In this document: positions 50,700 through 63,270 of the stretch, piece after piece
How positions within the stretch are numbered: position 1 is the stretch's first letter
Layout of the letters: each line of letters opens with the position of its first letter
From: Paramecium tetraurelia
Taxonomy: Eukaryota; Ciliophora; Oligohymenophorea; Peniculida; Parameciidae
Assembly: GCF_000165425.1 (NCBI RefSeq)
Contig: NW_001798964.1
Coordinates: 234,223 to 298,222 of the forward strand
DNA length: 64,000 bases
Reading direction: 5' to 3'
Made by a program: the position numbers and the translations under genes
The notes under the pieces: model-generated
The model's input: the letters and a program-made list of their open reading frames with translations, nothing else
What the model was told of the DNA's origin: nothing
Databases searched by the model: none

Positions 50700-51007
50700 A
50701 TTACAATATTAAATATTATGAAGTAAAAATTATGTTAAACACAAGATTTTCACCCTAAAGAATTTTTTATGAATAGAATGAGCTTCAACATTCTTGAAAT
50801 TGTAGCCAAGTCATTTAAAAGTAATATAATTAGAGATTTTATAATCAAAATAATATTTTTACTGCTTAAATCGACAAACATAAAATTAGATGACAATTCA
50901 ATAAATGATTTCAAATTTTGGAGACTTTAAGCAATTGAATCACTTCTTTTTTTTAAAGAAATAAAATTTCTATTCGATTTTTTTTGATAGATTGGATGGC
51001 AAAAATA

Positions 51008-52168
51008 ATGCTCATTGATATATAATAACCTGAAATTTGTTGCTTTGTTTGTTAGATTAAAGTTGTAGAATTATTGAGATGCTCACAATTCAAATCATTA
51101 TATTACTGTTCAAAGAATGCTAAAAGTAAGGATTGGAAACAACATAAGTCTATTTGTTCTGAAATACAATTACAATTATAACGAGAAAAACAAAGAGCAG
51201 AAAGAAGGTATAAGGGAAGAAAGATATTGAAGACCTTGCTGATTTTTAGACTGTCCTACAGGGAAAATTTTCTGTAATCTTTCGGGTTAGGGATATTGAA
51301 GCCAATTAATTTTTTGCTTTAAAGTAGATTAATAAAAGAAGGTTTACCTAAGTAAACAAGGAGAAAGATTTATTCATGGAAAAACATTGTTTAGGCAAAC
51401 TTGCTGACTGCCCTTATGTTATTAATATTTTATTCAACCTTTCAGGATGCTGAAAATCTATACATGTAAATGCAGTATGTTGAAGGTGGAGAATTGTAGC
51501 CACTAGTTAAAAATTTTGGAGCTTAAGCTTTTCCTCTTTGTCTTTACTATATAACTGAATTAATCAAAGGTAATTATGAAAATGAGGATAGCCATAAATT
51601 CCATTCATAAGCTTGGGACTGTACATAGAGACATAAAAAGTGAAAACTTGCTGTTAACTTAAGAGAAATAAATAAATTTGATTGATTATTTGGTACTGCA
51701 AGAGATATGAATCATCCCACAATCGAAGGGAATGGAAATGGAAGAGAAGGTAACAAAATGGTTAAATATAATTATAGGAAAATAAATCAGGAAACATTTT
51801 GTGTGAACTCCATACTTTATGGCTCCTTAATGCATTAGAAATAAAGATTCCAATGAAAAATCAGATATATATTCCTTAGAAATCCTGTTCTATTATATAG
51901 TTTTGGTAAGTACCCCTTTGATGGAAAGAGTGAATACCTTATTTTTAAATAAGCAACTGAAGAAGAACTCAAATTTCCAGATGGATGAATTGATAATGAA
52001 TAGTTTAGGAGCCTTATTAGGAGTATGATGCAAAAGGATCCATTAGACAGATCAAGTTTAGCAGAAATAATGCAGGATCAGTTGTGGGGCGAGAATTTTG
52101 ATTGGAAGGCTCCACAAGGTATGATTGATATTTCTAATAAGACTATTAGACCATTTTTAATAGTTTGA
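51008..52168 (+). pseudogene. MYND-finger / PDK1-like kinase pseudogene
   Basis: An N-terminal MYND zinc finger (CCFVCQIKVVELLRCSQF, then YYCSKNAKSKDWKQHKSIC) is followed by an AGC kinase closest to PDK1: GKFSVIFRVRDIEANQFFAL with the ATP Lys in ALKQINKRRF, STFQDAENLYMQMQYVEGGE at the hinge, VHRDIKSENLLL catalytic loop, FGTARDM, TPYFMAPQCIRNK, and KYPFDGKSEYLIF. One 22-nt intron remains recognisable. It is broken several times: frame changes between finger and kinase, before FQDAEN, at the DFG motif and before KYPFDG, and in-frame TGA codons replacing the Gly of VGTP and after FPDG. Two MYND zinc ligands are also lost (CSQF, CSKNA). It cannot encode a kinase as is. Confidence 0.8.
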
Positions 52169-52424
52169 ATGAAATTGATAATTTACCTATAATTTAGGAT
52201 TAGAATTAAATAGTGCTTTAAAGTTGAATCATTGTGTTGGTCTGAAGTAAGAGGCTGATAGGGAATTTTGAAATATGGAAAATTAATGAAAGATGAAAAT
52301 TACTAAAAATGAGTTGATTATATGAAGTAAGTAGTGGAATAAGATCTGAAAGAGATGAAAGAGGATAAGGAAAAGCCTTTATATTTTGTTTGAATATATG
52401 AAAATACGATTTACAAAAAGAGAA

Positions 52425-53280
52425 TCACTATATTCTAAATTGCTTTCTTTGATTTGAGAGGGATTTAACTTTCTAATCAAGTTGCTGAGCTTCTTATCTG
52501 ATTTAGACATAATTTTTAACAAGCTTTTCGTTTTACAAATATAATTTTTCCAACAATTATAGTTATTGATCCGTGTTACCAAATTAATAAAATTTATGTC
52601 TTTAAACTCTACTGTTTTCGATGATGGAAAATAAGGATTGTCTTAGACTGTTTAATTCTTAATTATCACTCTTTTGATAACTTTCATTTTGCAGTTGTTA
52701 TTGTTGAGCCTTGAATTTTGCATATCTATTTTGTGATTGTTCGTAGTTCGATTAAACTTTATCAATAATTTCTATCTTAATTTAATTTTAGGGGAGATTA
52801 GTATGCAATTTGATTTGGTTTGACAACTCCTCTTCTTCTTCGAATTATGTTGAAACGATTAATGAATTTTTGGAAACCATATTGGAAATTGATCGAGTTC
52901 GCTTATACTCAATTTAAAATTACTTTTGAAGTTAACTTGGTTTATGGTTCCAATTTATTTTAACTTAATGAGCTTTTACGTTTGTTTTCTGTGATGAATC
53001 TATGATGTTTGTATTTTACACTATTGTAGGATAACTTTTTGATGAGCTCAGTTGTTTGTTAATTGAGTACTGAAACATTTTTTGCATTATTTTTTTGATT
53101 TGTGGCACTTGGAGATCTTGATTGCTTGATTGAGGGTAATTTTAGGTGTTTGTAAATTTAAGGAGATATCAAATGATTTGATTATAACGGCGACAAATTT
53201 TATCTAGTATTCCTAACTTCAACTGAACGGTCGATACATATTCGAATTCTGTTATTGTTTGAATCTTATCTCCTTTGCAT
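52425..53280 (-). CDS. Uncharacterised coiled-coil protein, 277 aa
   Basis: One 22-nt intron (52902-52923) joins two frames into 277 residues. The N-terminal half is basic and Ser/Asn-rich with SIKQSRSPSATNQ and KRTRSISNMV, likely phosphosites. The C-terminal half is a coiled coil (EEEEELSNQIKLHTNL; KFKAQQQQLQNESYQKSDNQ; QIRQEAQQLDQKVKSLSNQR). It is intact, in contrast to the pseudogenes on both sides. No family recognised. Confidence 0.75.
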
Positions 53281-53652
53281 TAAATATTTATTATTAAAAA
53301 AATATACTTTTTTTTCAGTCAATCACCAATAAGTGAGACCTGGCTATCTAAACAAACAATATTTAGTTATCATGAGATTGAATGAATTAATAAAAGTTAT
53401 TTTAATAAAAAGGCATCACTCTATTAAAGAAACTAATTTCAGAATGTGAAATCCTATAAGAATATTTAGGATAGCCCAGAGATTAGTCATGATTATATTA
53501 TTCGCTCATCATCAATTTGTCTTATAGATAGTAATTTGCCAACACTTCTGAATCTACTATTTTCTTTACACATTCATATAGGTTACTTAAACCATCTTTG
53601 AAAGGTAACTATTTGAAATATAATAGTGTAGCCATAACAACTACTAAAGAAT

Positions 53653-54695
53653 ATGTTTCATCAAAAAAAATAAAGCAGATAAGAAATTAAATTGGTAGAT
53701 CTGAAGAAGTTTAATTCCTTTTCAAAAGAAACTAAAGTGCCTTAAAATCTAAAAACTATCAAGAAGGTGCCAGAAATAATTGATAACTTAACCAAATAAT
53801 TATAATTATACTTTAAATTTGATTTCTCTTTTAGTTTAGAAAAAGCCTACCCGAATTTATTTATGATGCTTGCTAATCAGAACCAGATTTGATAACGAGA
53901 TGAGGAAGGATAAGTATGACCCTTGCCTATTTTGGTGCAAAATGGGGTAAAGGAGTCTAATACTGATCAGATGGTTCTTACTATGAAGGCTATTGGAAAG
54001 ATAATAATAAAATGGGAAGGGAAGACTTATCCACGTGGAGGGAGATGTTTATGAAGGAGATTGGAAGGATGACAATGTGCATGGCTATGTAAGTATATTA
54101 CTGACTACATTATGGCAAGTTAACTACGTCAAGTGGTGGATATTATGTAGGATAATGGATTAATGACAAATAGAATGGTTAAGGCAAAGAACTATGGCAA
54201 GATGGAGCAAATTTTTAGGGAAATTATGTTGATGGAATAAAATTCGGTTAAGGGATATACACAGTTGCATATGGTTCTTAATATGTGGGAGAGTTTGCAG
54301 ATAATCGCTTTTGCGAATATGGAACATAAAATGCTCAGGTGGGACTAGATATGCAGGGTAATGGAAGTAAAATAAATAAGCGGATATGGGGTAAAAATAT
54401 TTAAATTTACTCCAAGGAATTTTATTAGAATGATGAATCTAAATAAGTTGGAGAATTCTTTAATGATTTAAGAGATGGATATGGCACTTTCTATTACGGC
54501 CATGGAAGAGTAATTATTTAGAATATTATTATATATTTATAAAGGGTAACGGAAAAATGGAAAATGATATGGAAATGGAACTTATATTGGAAAAAAAATA
54601 TTGAAAAATAGAGCAAATGGTAAAATGGAGTATTTGATATTTGGGAGAAATAATATACAAACTCAACTGCTGGGGATAATTCTTTATTTCATTGA
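53653..54695 (+). pseudogene. MORN-repeat protein pseudogene
   Basis: Spread over three frames is a protein with an N-terminal basic region (KKVPEIIDNLTKQ) and at least six MORN repeats: [86 protein letters not shown], and VGEFFNDLRDGYGTFYYG. Changes of frame occur at about 53900, 54012, 54100, 54330 and 54400, and a TGA stands where the MORN consensus has Trp (GVQY-stop-SDGS). MORN proteins act as membrane-linked scaffolds or kinase modules; this copy is clearly dead. Confidence 0.75.
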
Positions 54696-54908
54696 GTTGT
54701 TTTTTCGAATTTATATTATGCTATAAATAAATCCTGTTAAATTTGAATTTTTGGAATAAAAAGTATTTTTGAAATAAATTATTTTCAGATTTTGAATCTA
54801 ATTTAGCTATTTGATAAAATAATTTATATAATTTCAATTTTAAAAATTTGAAACCTCAAATGCTGATGAGATAAGAAATATAATAGATGCTGTTTACTTT
54901 ATGGACTC

Positions 54909-56069
54909 ATGAATAAGCAACCACCTTTTACTGGATGGAGAGAGAGAAGATCAGCTTATGATCTAAAAATAATGGATGAAAAACTTACCATCCGTTATTG
55001 GGATTAAGACAATATAAGAGCTTGGGCTATAAAATCCAAGAATAATAATGGAATTCGAAGCTGATGAAGAGAGTGGGTCTCAGCATATATATCATTATTT
55101 AGAAAAATAAAAGAAAAAATTGGTTAAGTGGATTTAGTGATCGCTTTGGATGCCAGTTGTGAGAGCTATGATAGAAAATGGGTTACAACTACATTGAGAG
55201 GAATAGTTGTTGGTACAGTCACAGTTCAAGTATTAAATGAAGTGTTGATGCATTCCATTTCCTTTAGAATTTTAGATAACTTTTATATAGAATTGAAAAT
55301 CTATAGACTGGAGATGTAGTTGATGATTTTCAAGTTATTATTCCTGGAGAACAATATTTAGAGGGCTAAAAAACTGCAGAAGTCTTTAAAGAAGTGATTA
55401 CTAAATTCCCATTCCATAAAAATACTTAGCCTGTTTATCAGGACCATTTAGCATATTTGAATAAAATATGGAGGGCGTAGTTATTAGTAATCGGCAGAGA
55501 TGATTTGCCTGTTTCCTACTCTGCTGAAAATGTTATAACACCTAAAACCACTCTGAAATTATCATTACGACTACTAAAAATCACTTAGAAGCAAAATAAT
55601 GCTTTGTTAAATCAGTATATATTGAAATTTTTATTCTTTAATTAACCACAAATTTTCCATATAATGCTTCCCTCACAATCACTGGTTTAAGTTTAGGTTC
55701 AGGATTTAATGCTTTAAACAATCAGCCTTATTTAGATTCAATTATTAATTAAAAATCACTCAATTATTATGGGAATGAATTATACACTTTTGGAAACGGA
55801 GAGTTATTTATTTGATGACTCATTTATAAGCCATTCATCCTAAGGTTTCTTTCTTAATTATTGTAGTTTTAGGTACACGCGCTAATGAACATTGGCCTAA
55901 CGAATGCTCAGATTTACCCAATATTAAGAAACTTATAAGTTGCAATATCAAATTCATATCAGAAGTTTAACCTCATATCATAAAATTATAGCAATTTTTT
56001 AATATATCTATTTTATATAATGAATATGATTATTTAAATTAATTTAAGTCTCATACTTATTTATTATGA
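54909..56069 (+). pseudogene. Degenerate coding region, vWA-like
   Basis: A series of protein-like stretches in different frames: PPFTGWRERRSAYDLKIMD, then VDLVIALDASCESYDRKWV, which resembles the first strand and metal site of a von Willebrand A domain, then EVFKEVITKFPFHKNTQPVY, LSLGSGFNALNNQPYLDS, and a final intact stretch (HPKVSFLIIVVLGTRANEHW) ending at TGA 56067. TGA codons separate them and introns do not repair all joins. Probably a decayed vWA-type gene; the family is uncertain. Confidence 0.45.
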
Positions 56070-59000
56070 GTTGAATTTGTAGTATTTTTTTTGATTTATG
56101 AATTTAGGAGATTTCGAAAATACTTAAGTGAAGGTGTTATAAATTTGTTTGATTTAACTTGGCTAAAAAAAAAATACTAAAGATCATTGTTATGAACTAA
56201 ATATTAAAGATGAAGTTATTTAGTTTTTATATTTTGTAAGATACTTAATGCTCAAGATTTACACAAAAAGATTTCTGATAGTTTCAACATCGCAAATGAA
56301 ATATTATCAAAGTCTAAGAATTAATTTTCTTAATTTCTTTGACAAGTGATTATTAAAATTAATTTTTTTATTAAAAAACAATATGTTTTCCTTTAATTAA
56401 TGTTGTTTTTGTTAATTTTTTCCTTCTAAATTTATCACTTTATTTAATCTCTTTTGCTAAGTTTTCATCTAGAATTAAATCAGAATTTAATGAATTAAGT
56501 AGATGAACAGATTATAAGGCTTTTAGACTATTGCATCCCATGTTTTTAAAATCATTCTGATGGAATCAAATTTATTATAAAGTATATTTGAATACCTAAT
56601 TGCTGCTCTAAGTTATGAACTTTCTTCGTAAAAACAGCTGAAAATTTTAAGTATTGTGCGGCTGGCTAGGAAGATTATGAAAATTATAATACAAATCTAG
56701 TAGCTCTTGGAAAACTATGTTGCCAATAGTACTAAATTAGTTACTATATAACGTGTACTATACTAAGGACTTATTTGAAGAAATACATAAAGTATAGATT
56801 AAAATTAGCATATAACAGCACTATTACGTTGCGGAAGTTAATTATATCTAAGAATAAACAGATCATACACATCTTGTAGCTCTGTATATAGATGCTGTAC
56901 AACTAGTATGGAAAATTGTTAAAGCTAATATATGAGAAACTAACTTTTTATTGTTCTGCCTTCCTGTTGCTTGATATGCCCTTCCTGAATTTAGGTGTTC
57001 ATTAAAATCAGTTGCTTATCATGTTTACTATAGTTGTCTATACTGATTGAATACTTATAGGATGCATCTTTTTAAAGATTTCTTGCGGAACTTGTAATAC
57101 CTGAGGATTCATATAAATCAAGTACTTAATGTATATCAAGTTTGAGCGATTTAAGCTAGATATCCATATTTTTAATCACTGTATACCATAAGTGAAAATC
57201 AAAACTACAACATAATACCAATTGAACCAACTTTTTGTTTGAATGCAAATGGTCCATTTCTGAAAAAAATTACTCTACTTATATTATTGAATTTGATTAA
57301 AGTTCGAATATATGTATTAGATTTCTACTACTATTTTTATATTGCTCAATAGCATTATTGTGTGGCAAGTGTTGATACTATATACTATGCTAATTAAGTT
57401 ATTGCTGAGACAGAAATCTTATGGTTTGTTTTCTCTTCAGAAATCTCGACAACAGGATAAATATATGGTGAATTGTTCATTAATTAAATTTTAACTTTTG
57501 AATTCCTAACTGTTTCAGCTACTGGAACTCTCAGTTGCGAGTTGCGAATTTCGAATTTAATTTATAAACATAGGTCTTGTTTCTCGGTGTTAATTAGTGA
57601 GCTTCCTAAAAGACAGCAATGCATCTGATACTTTATGCTAACTATTTTGAATCTTGTACACATAAACTGCTACCAACTATGGTTTTGATGCATGAAAAAT
57701 TGTTAAATTTACAAACTGATCCAACAGTATTTGTTATTCAGCATTCTTGTATCTTTAAGAATCTTATCTAAATTGCTCTTCTCTAACCTTACAGGTTAAT
57801 AGATATAGTCCTGCTGAATTTAGATCATGTATTTATAGCTACTCTTTTCTACATTAGAGAAATGTTATGAGGATCCAAATTTAATCTTAAAAGCAAACCA
57901 AATACATTGTTTCTATTGATCTTCTGCCTTACATTAGAATAAAAAAGTAATTCTGGACCAAGAACCAAATTATATGTACTTCTTGTATTGCAAGTTGCCT
58001 TTGAAGTAAGTCTTCATATATTTTAAATAATTTCACTATAAAGGTTATTTTTCTAGTGATCCTGAATAGCTCTGCTCTTCTTATTAAACCAATACGACCA
58101 GGCAGTACAGAAGCAGTGCTTCCTAGGTTAAACTTGGGATCTTATTGAGGCAGTAGCCATTCTTAAATATAGTAATGAGTGGGTACCATGTTTATCTACT
58201 ACAGTATCACTTATGAAACAAACTACTAAATGATGATTTATTGTGTATGAGATTTACTAGCACTGCATGGGTTATTTTCCAAGATGTTTAAAAATAGATT
58301 TGATTCTTATGCTCAATCTATCGCTTAAAATATTATGATATCGGTGCTTATTTCTCATTACATTTAGGCATCTATTCAGCATATTCTTCGTGCAACTTAT
58401 GTGTAATTTCTTACTTCAATCTTGTTAGAGACACTTTCCAGATATTTATTAACTTCTGATCCTCTCTAAAATGTGAATCCTGTTTAAATAATATTTTCAT
58501 GACCACCAAATGTATCAATAATTAAAGGATCATTCCAAACCCTTTTAATTACTAATCTGTAAGATGGAACCAGATATCTATAGAATAATGTTACCTTTAA
58601 TACTTGTTGTTGTCAGCTATAAACTCTAACATTCAAAACTCTTTTTTACTTTTTGTGTTTCCTATTCAATGGTGTAACATTTGTATTTCTAGTTTATGGT
58701 TGTGATTCGATATGTATTAATAGTTTTAGTTATTGACAGTTTCGAAAAAATTTGATTTTTTTGAGCTTCACACAACCAATTATGGTTTTACTACTATGAA
58801 CTTAAATTATCATATGTTTTAATCATTATGCTGCACCTTGAAAATACTCAAATTTTTATAAACAATTCTATTTAGATCAAAATAACTATCTCGAATTTAG
58901 AAGTCGATGGATAAGATTTTAGACAGTTAACTATATTTTATTTTGCATCAATATTATTCTCACATACTGATACTAACAATATAAATATTACTGCTATGTT

Positions 59001-59468
59001 AACCTAATACCACTCTGATGGAAGTTCCGTATGTTCATTCTCTGGTAGAAAATGGCTTTGCTATGAAAATAGGTTCAGTCTTTAAGTGGATAGTATATAT
59101 AATTACAAATAAGATAGTGCAATTCTGATATGAATCAGCTACTACATGTTTAACTTGCAAGATATAAAATAATACTAGTTACTATGTTGACAAATTATGA
59201 ATAGTATCAAGTTATGTTAAATGTTCAAATTCATATCCATATTTTAAAAAGTGAACTCAGAATGTCAGTGTCCATTACCCTGTATTATTTCCTTTTCTTT
59301 AGTCTCAGTCATTTCGCTGCATGTAAGAAAAATGTAGCCGGTTTCCGTCTCAATGACAATTGATACATGTTAAGCTTGCCTTCTTGTAACTTCCTTTTGG
59401 CCATTAGATAAGGATGGCATTAATTTTTGCCATCCACAATTCATGTTGATATTTACAATACAGGAAAT
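56070..59468. other. 3.4 kb gene-poor region, possibly decayed
   Basis: No frame of convincing length. Composition between about 56600 and 59300 is less AT-biased than true intergenic DNA, and many short pieces carry a Ser/Cys flavour (KYCAAGQEDYENYNT, KDSNASDTLCQLF, RSCIYSYS), as in Paramecium cysteine-rich surface antigens, but broken every few tens of codons. A decayed cysteine-rich gene is the most economical idea, not a demonstrated one. Confidence 0.35.
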
Positions 59469-59774
59469 ATGCGTCATATTAATCAAAATAGACAACCTTA
59501 TACATTGCAAAATAAAGTAATGGGTTCAAAAGCTGATCAAGCCCACCATACTCGCAGAAGGATAACCCAATAAATAAGGTTCAAAATCAAAACTCTAGCT
59601 CAGCAAAATAGAATTACAAGGATGATCTTATAAAGCCATCTTTAATATTATAATTCTACCTGTAAATTATAAAATAGTGAGGCTATTCAAGTTATGACGA
59701 TGATTCGACTAGATGAGACAGTTTATTCAGTCGTTATCCATCTTTAAAATGATGAACTGCATATTCAAAAATGA
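59469..59774 (+). CDS. Small hypothetical protein, 101 aa
   Basis: Single open frame starting MRHINQNRQPYTLQNKVMG, basic and Gln/Arg-rich, ending HLQNDELHIQK. It stands alone within decayed sequence, and no family is recognised. It may be part of a larger broken gene rather than a gene of its own. Confidence 0.25.
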
Positions 59775-59975
59775 TCCTCCCTTGTGAGTCGATGTTCATA
59801 TAGATGATCAACATATCTATGTATTTCATGCTGGGAATTATCACATAACTTAATGGCTACATATGTCTTTAAATTGTAATTTATTACCCTTTATAAATAA
59901 ACTATCTATCTCTAATTCATAAATGTTCAAATTAATGTTTACTAATAATAATTTTCTGCAAATTCAATCCAATAA

Positions 59976-60800
59976 TCATTTTTTTTGTCTTATTAGGTAA
60001 ATATTTCTCCACCTCAAGTATTAATATATCTTGAAGCTATTTTACATCAACTTAAAAGGTCTTTTATGATCACCTTTAAATTTATAATATATATGCCATT
60101 GACCTATTTTTTGACCATTCAGATAAGACTCACTAAATTAAATTTAATTTCCCCAAAAAATAAAATTTCTATTAGATTCATACCTACTAAAATGATCGTT
60201 CACCTCAACCCAATTTCCCTATTTTAAGCCCTTCTCGTCATACACACCTCCGTCACTTTAAAATTATTATATAATTTTCTATACATTTGTATTTTTGTAT
60301 TATCTTCTATTTCATGATAATCGATTGTCCAAACTCCATTTTTTATACCATTTTATTATTCACCTTCATAAGTTATTTAGCATCAACTTTAATTAATTTG
60401 AATTAGTTTGATTACTGATAAAAACTTTCAGATATGTGTATCCATTTACTAAATTTCAAACCCTGTTCATTGTTGTATCCTCGTTAAGTAAAATATGATA
60501 ATAATTATATGTTACGTTTCATCATCTTCATGTAAATTTCCAATATCCCTAAAGTTAATTAAGCCCTTCTATTAGCAGTAATCAAATATAATTTACATTC
60601 TGAAATTATTAATCGGCAATTTCCAAATCCCTTATTTCTTCCCATTAAAATACAGTTATTTCTATATGTGCTTTACTTTACCATCCTCCAACACGTTTCA
60701 CTATTTTTCCCTTCCCCTATCCCTTTCCTACTTTATTGTATCTATCTCTTGTCCTAATAATTTTATTCCACCTAGGCTAAATCACTATACTAGGCTTGAT
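59976..60800 (-). pseudogene. Relic of a MORN-like repeat protein
   Basis: On the minus strand, scattered repeats match the abundant ciliate pattern 'Y.NG.K.G.W': YFNGKKQGIWKL near 60640, TYEGEQQNGIKNGVWTIDYH near 60350, VYDEKGLKQGNWVEV near 60230, and SYLNGQKIGQWHIYY near 60110. They lie in different frames with TGA codons between. One clean frameshift sits near 60260, between YRKLYNNF and SDGGVYDE. The last frame ends at TGA 59976-59978. Boundaries are approximate on the upstream side. Confidence 0.5.
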
Positions 60801-62416
60801 ATTCATCCATCTTCTATTTTATTTTACCTACCAATTTTCTTAAGTAGTTTAGAATTTCAATTTTAATAATTTGTTAAAATGAATTGCCATAAAAAGCCAT
60901 AATGCTCTTATGTTCCTTCTAAATTAATACAAATCTTAATTTTTGGAGAATACAAGTAACTCAAAGCTTTAAAATTGTTAGTTATTATGCAAGCAACCAT
61001 TTTAGTTAAGAAAGACTGTTTATTTATTCAATCCAAAAATAAACTTTCATCATAAACTATGTATATTTGCTTATGATATCAGGAGATTGTATTTCATAAG
61101 CTTACAAATTATATCGATATCCAGATCTAGACTTTCACAAAATTTAAAAAATAAACTTCCATTTATGGAAATTTAACAGAATAATACTTAACATTTTTCA
61201 TTCTTAAATAAACTATAAGGTTTTCACCTAAAAGTTAAGAGAAGATCTTCTTATTAATTGAATTAATTATCCACTTAGATCACTGCTATTCACTCTTGTT
61301 TCCATTATATTTCTTTAAATTAGTACATTTCATATGCTAATTCTAAAATTATTAAATTAATTCTCTTTGAGGATTGTATATGAAGAGATCGAATTGCAAT
61401 CAGATATAATTAATCATCTAATTTATTTTTAATGATCCTGCCTTAGTATGACCATCGTCCGTTCGCAGATTCGTAAATTAATTCTATCTGTGAAGGCTAA
61501 AAAATAAGGTTATTGAAAATGGATTCGATTAATTTCTTTGTGAATAAGCCGAGTTCTCCTATTTTTCTTCAGACTTGGAGAACTAAATACCACAATTGAT
61601 TCGAACTTAAAAGACGATCAATAAATCCTATTTCTTTTCTTCTTAATACTAAAAAGTTATTATAAACTTTGTCAAAACCAAATTTAATGATTTTGAATTT
61701 TTTGGAAATTATATACCAGAAAACTCATGCATAAATATCAAATAAACCTACTTGACATAAATCTATAAAATTTAACAAAATATATATTTAGAAAATTATT
61801 AAATTAAGGAATTTTTTTAGATGCAAAACTCCATTAATCAATTACCTAATATTTTTCATAAATTATTTCAAATACTATCAAAATTATAAAATTATAAAAG
61901 GTTGTTGGCAAAATCTACAATGATTTTCATTTATGAAATTCTTTAATGATTAATTTCAATTAATTATGGTTTTTTCTAATCCTTTAAAAAAATTTTAATT
62001 AATCAAAATTTAAAAATGAATACTTTTATTAATGAATATTTTATGTAGATAATTATACGATAATTTTATATTAAAACACTATCATCTATTTAGTTTTATT
62101 AATAAACATCAAATATATTGTAGAAGAACAATGTGTTTTATCTTGTTATTTTGTGATTTAAGAAAAAATGACTTTAGTTTGTTTCTAATTTATATGCTTT
62201 AAACCATTCAATTCTTGACAAATTTAAATTATTATTACATTATAATATCGTGTTATATAAATAATGATTGTGAATACAAGATGGCTTCATCATTTATCAA
62301 GTAAATAAAGCTAATGTATATTCTAATCTCTTAGACTTAGTAAAAAAAAAAATCGCTTTTAGGAAGCCGAATAATTTTCATGTCCACTAACACCATATCT
62401 AAACCTTATATAAAAA
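60801..62416. other. Gene-free AT-rich region
   Basis: About 1.6 kb in which all frames are closed at short intervals. From about 61700 to 62300 the sequence is almost only A and T. No repeat, RNA or regulatory element recognised. Confidence 0.6.
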
Positions 62417-62873
62417 ATGGGTCAACGAGTCGTCAAAGTTCCCGAGAACATCAATGTGACAAAAAATAGATTGCAAGTTAATTAAATTTTCAAGTTTTAC
62501 CAGAGTTGAAATGAATAAATTAGAGTTTTAGCAAGCATTAATTCTGCTAATTTCAATTTAAAATTCATCGATATTTAACTACAAATATCATTACAATTTG
62601 GCAGTAGAATCATTCAGAAAAATTCAATAAATTTTCCTCATTGATAATAGCATGCAATTACTAATTGTATAACAAGAAACAATTCAAAATATAACTTTTC
62701 AAAGAATTTATCATTCAAAGCGGAAAAAGATATAATGTATCTGAATAGAATGAAGAATAAATGGATTAATTTGATTTAGCTATTTAGAAAAACCCAAAAA
62801 ATTCACAAAATTATGATAACAATTTAAATTCAAGTGAATTTATTTGGCCAAAATTTTAATGTAAGTGGATAGG

Positions 62874-62904
62874 TTAGAAGAAGCATTAGAATGTAGTGAT
62901 TTAG
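62874..62904 (+). repeat. Direct repeat copy 1 (31 bp)
   Basis: Identical to 63000-63030, spaced 126 bp. It covers the LEEALECSDL part of a TPR repeat. Confidence 0.9.
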
Positions 62905-62999
62905 TTATTTAGAAAGGCCCTTCAAATTCACTATATTATCATAGAAAAGGTAAATAAAGAAGTTAATTTTTAGCAAGCATATTAATGTAAATGAATAGA

Positions 63000-63030
63000 T
63001 TAGAAGAAGCATTAGAATGTAGTGATTTAG
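63000..63030 (+). repeat. Direct repeat copy 2 (31 bp)
   Basis: Perfect copy of 62874-62904. The identity at third codon positions points to a recent unit duplication. Confidence 0.9.
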
Positions 63031-63270
63031 CTATAGTTTATTATTCGATCTAATAAAATTAAAAATGTATAAATTATTATAAATGTTTTTTGAAATTTAT
63101 TAAAGCATATAAAATCAATTCCCAAAAACTTTTTGAACCTAGATAAATATCAGTTTATTTCTTTCAATTTTAATTTATGTTACTTTAAAATTATTATATG
63201 GTAAACTTTATACTTCTTTTTGAAAATATTGCGATTTATATCTTCTATTTGTAAGTGAAAAAAATACAAA

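Larger units (their letters stand above)
62417..63050 (+). pseudogene. TPR-gene relic with tandem exon copies
   Basis: Begins with a plausible N-terminus (MGQRVVKVPENINVTKNRLQ) followed by an 18-nt intron-like gap. After a broken stretch come TPR half-repeats DLAIQKNPKNSQNYDN, RLEEALECSDLVIQKGPSNS with LYYHRKG, and RLEEALECSDLAI. A 24-nt intron (62950-62973) splits the same glycine position as in the large TPR gene at 27.8-32.6 kb. The copies are about 126 bp apart. No frame spans the whole, so it is a truncated or decayed member of the TPR family. Confidence 0.55.
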
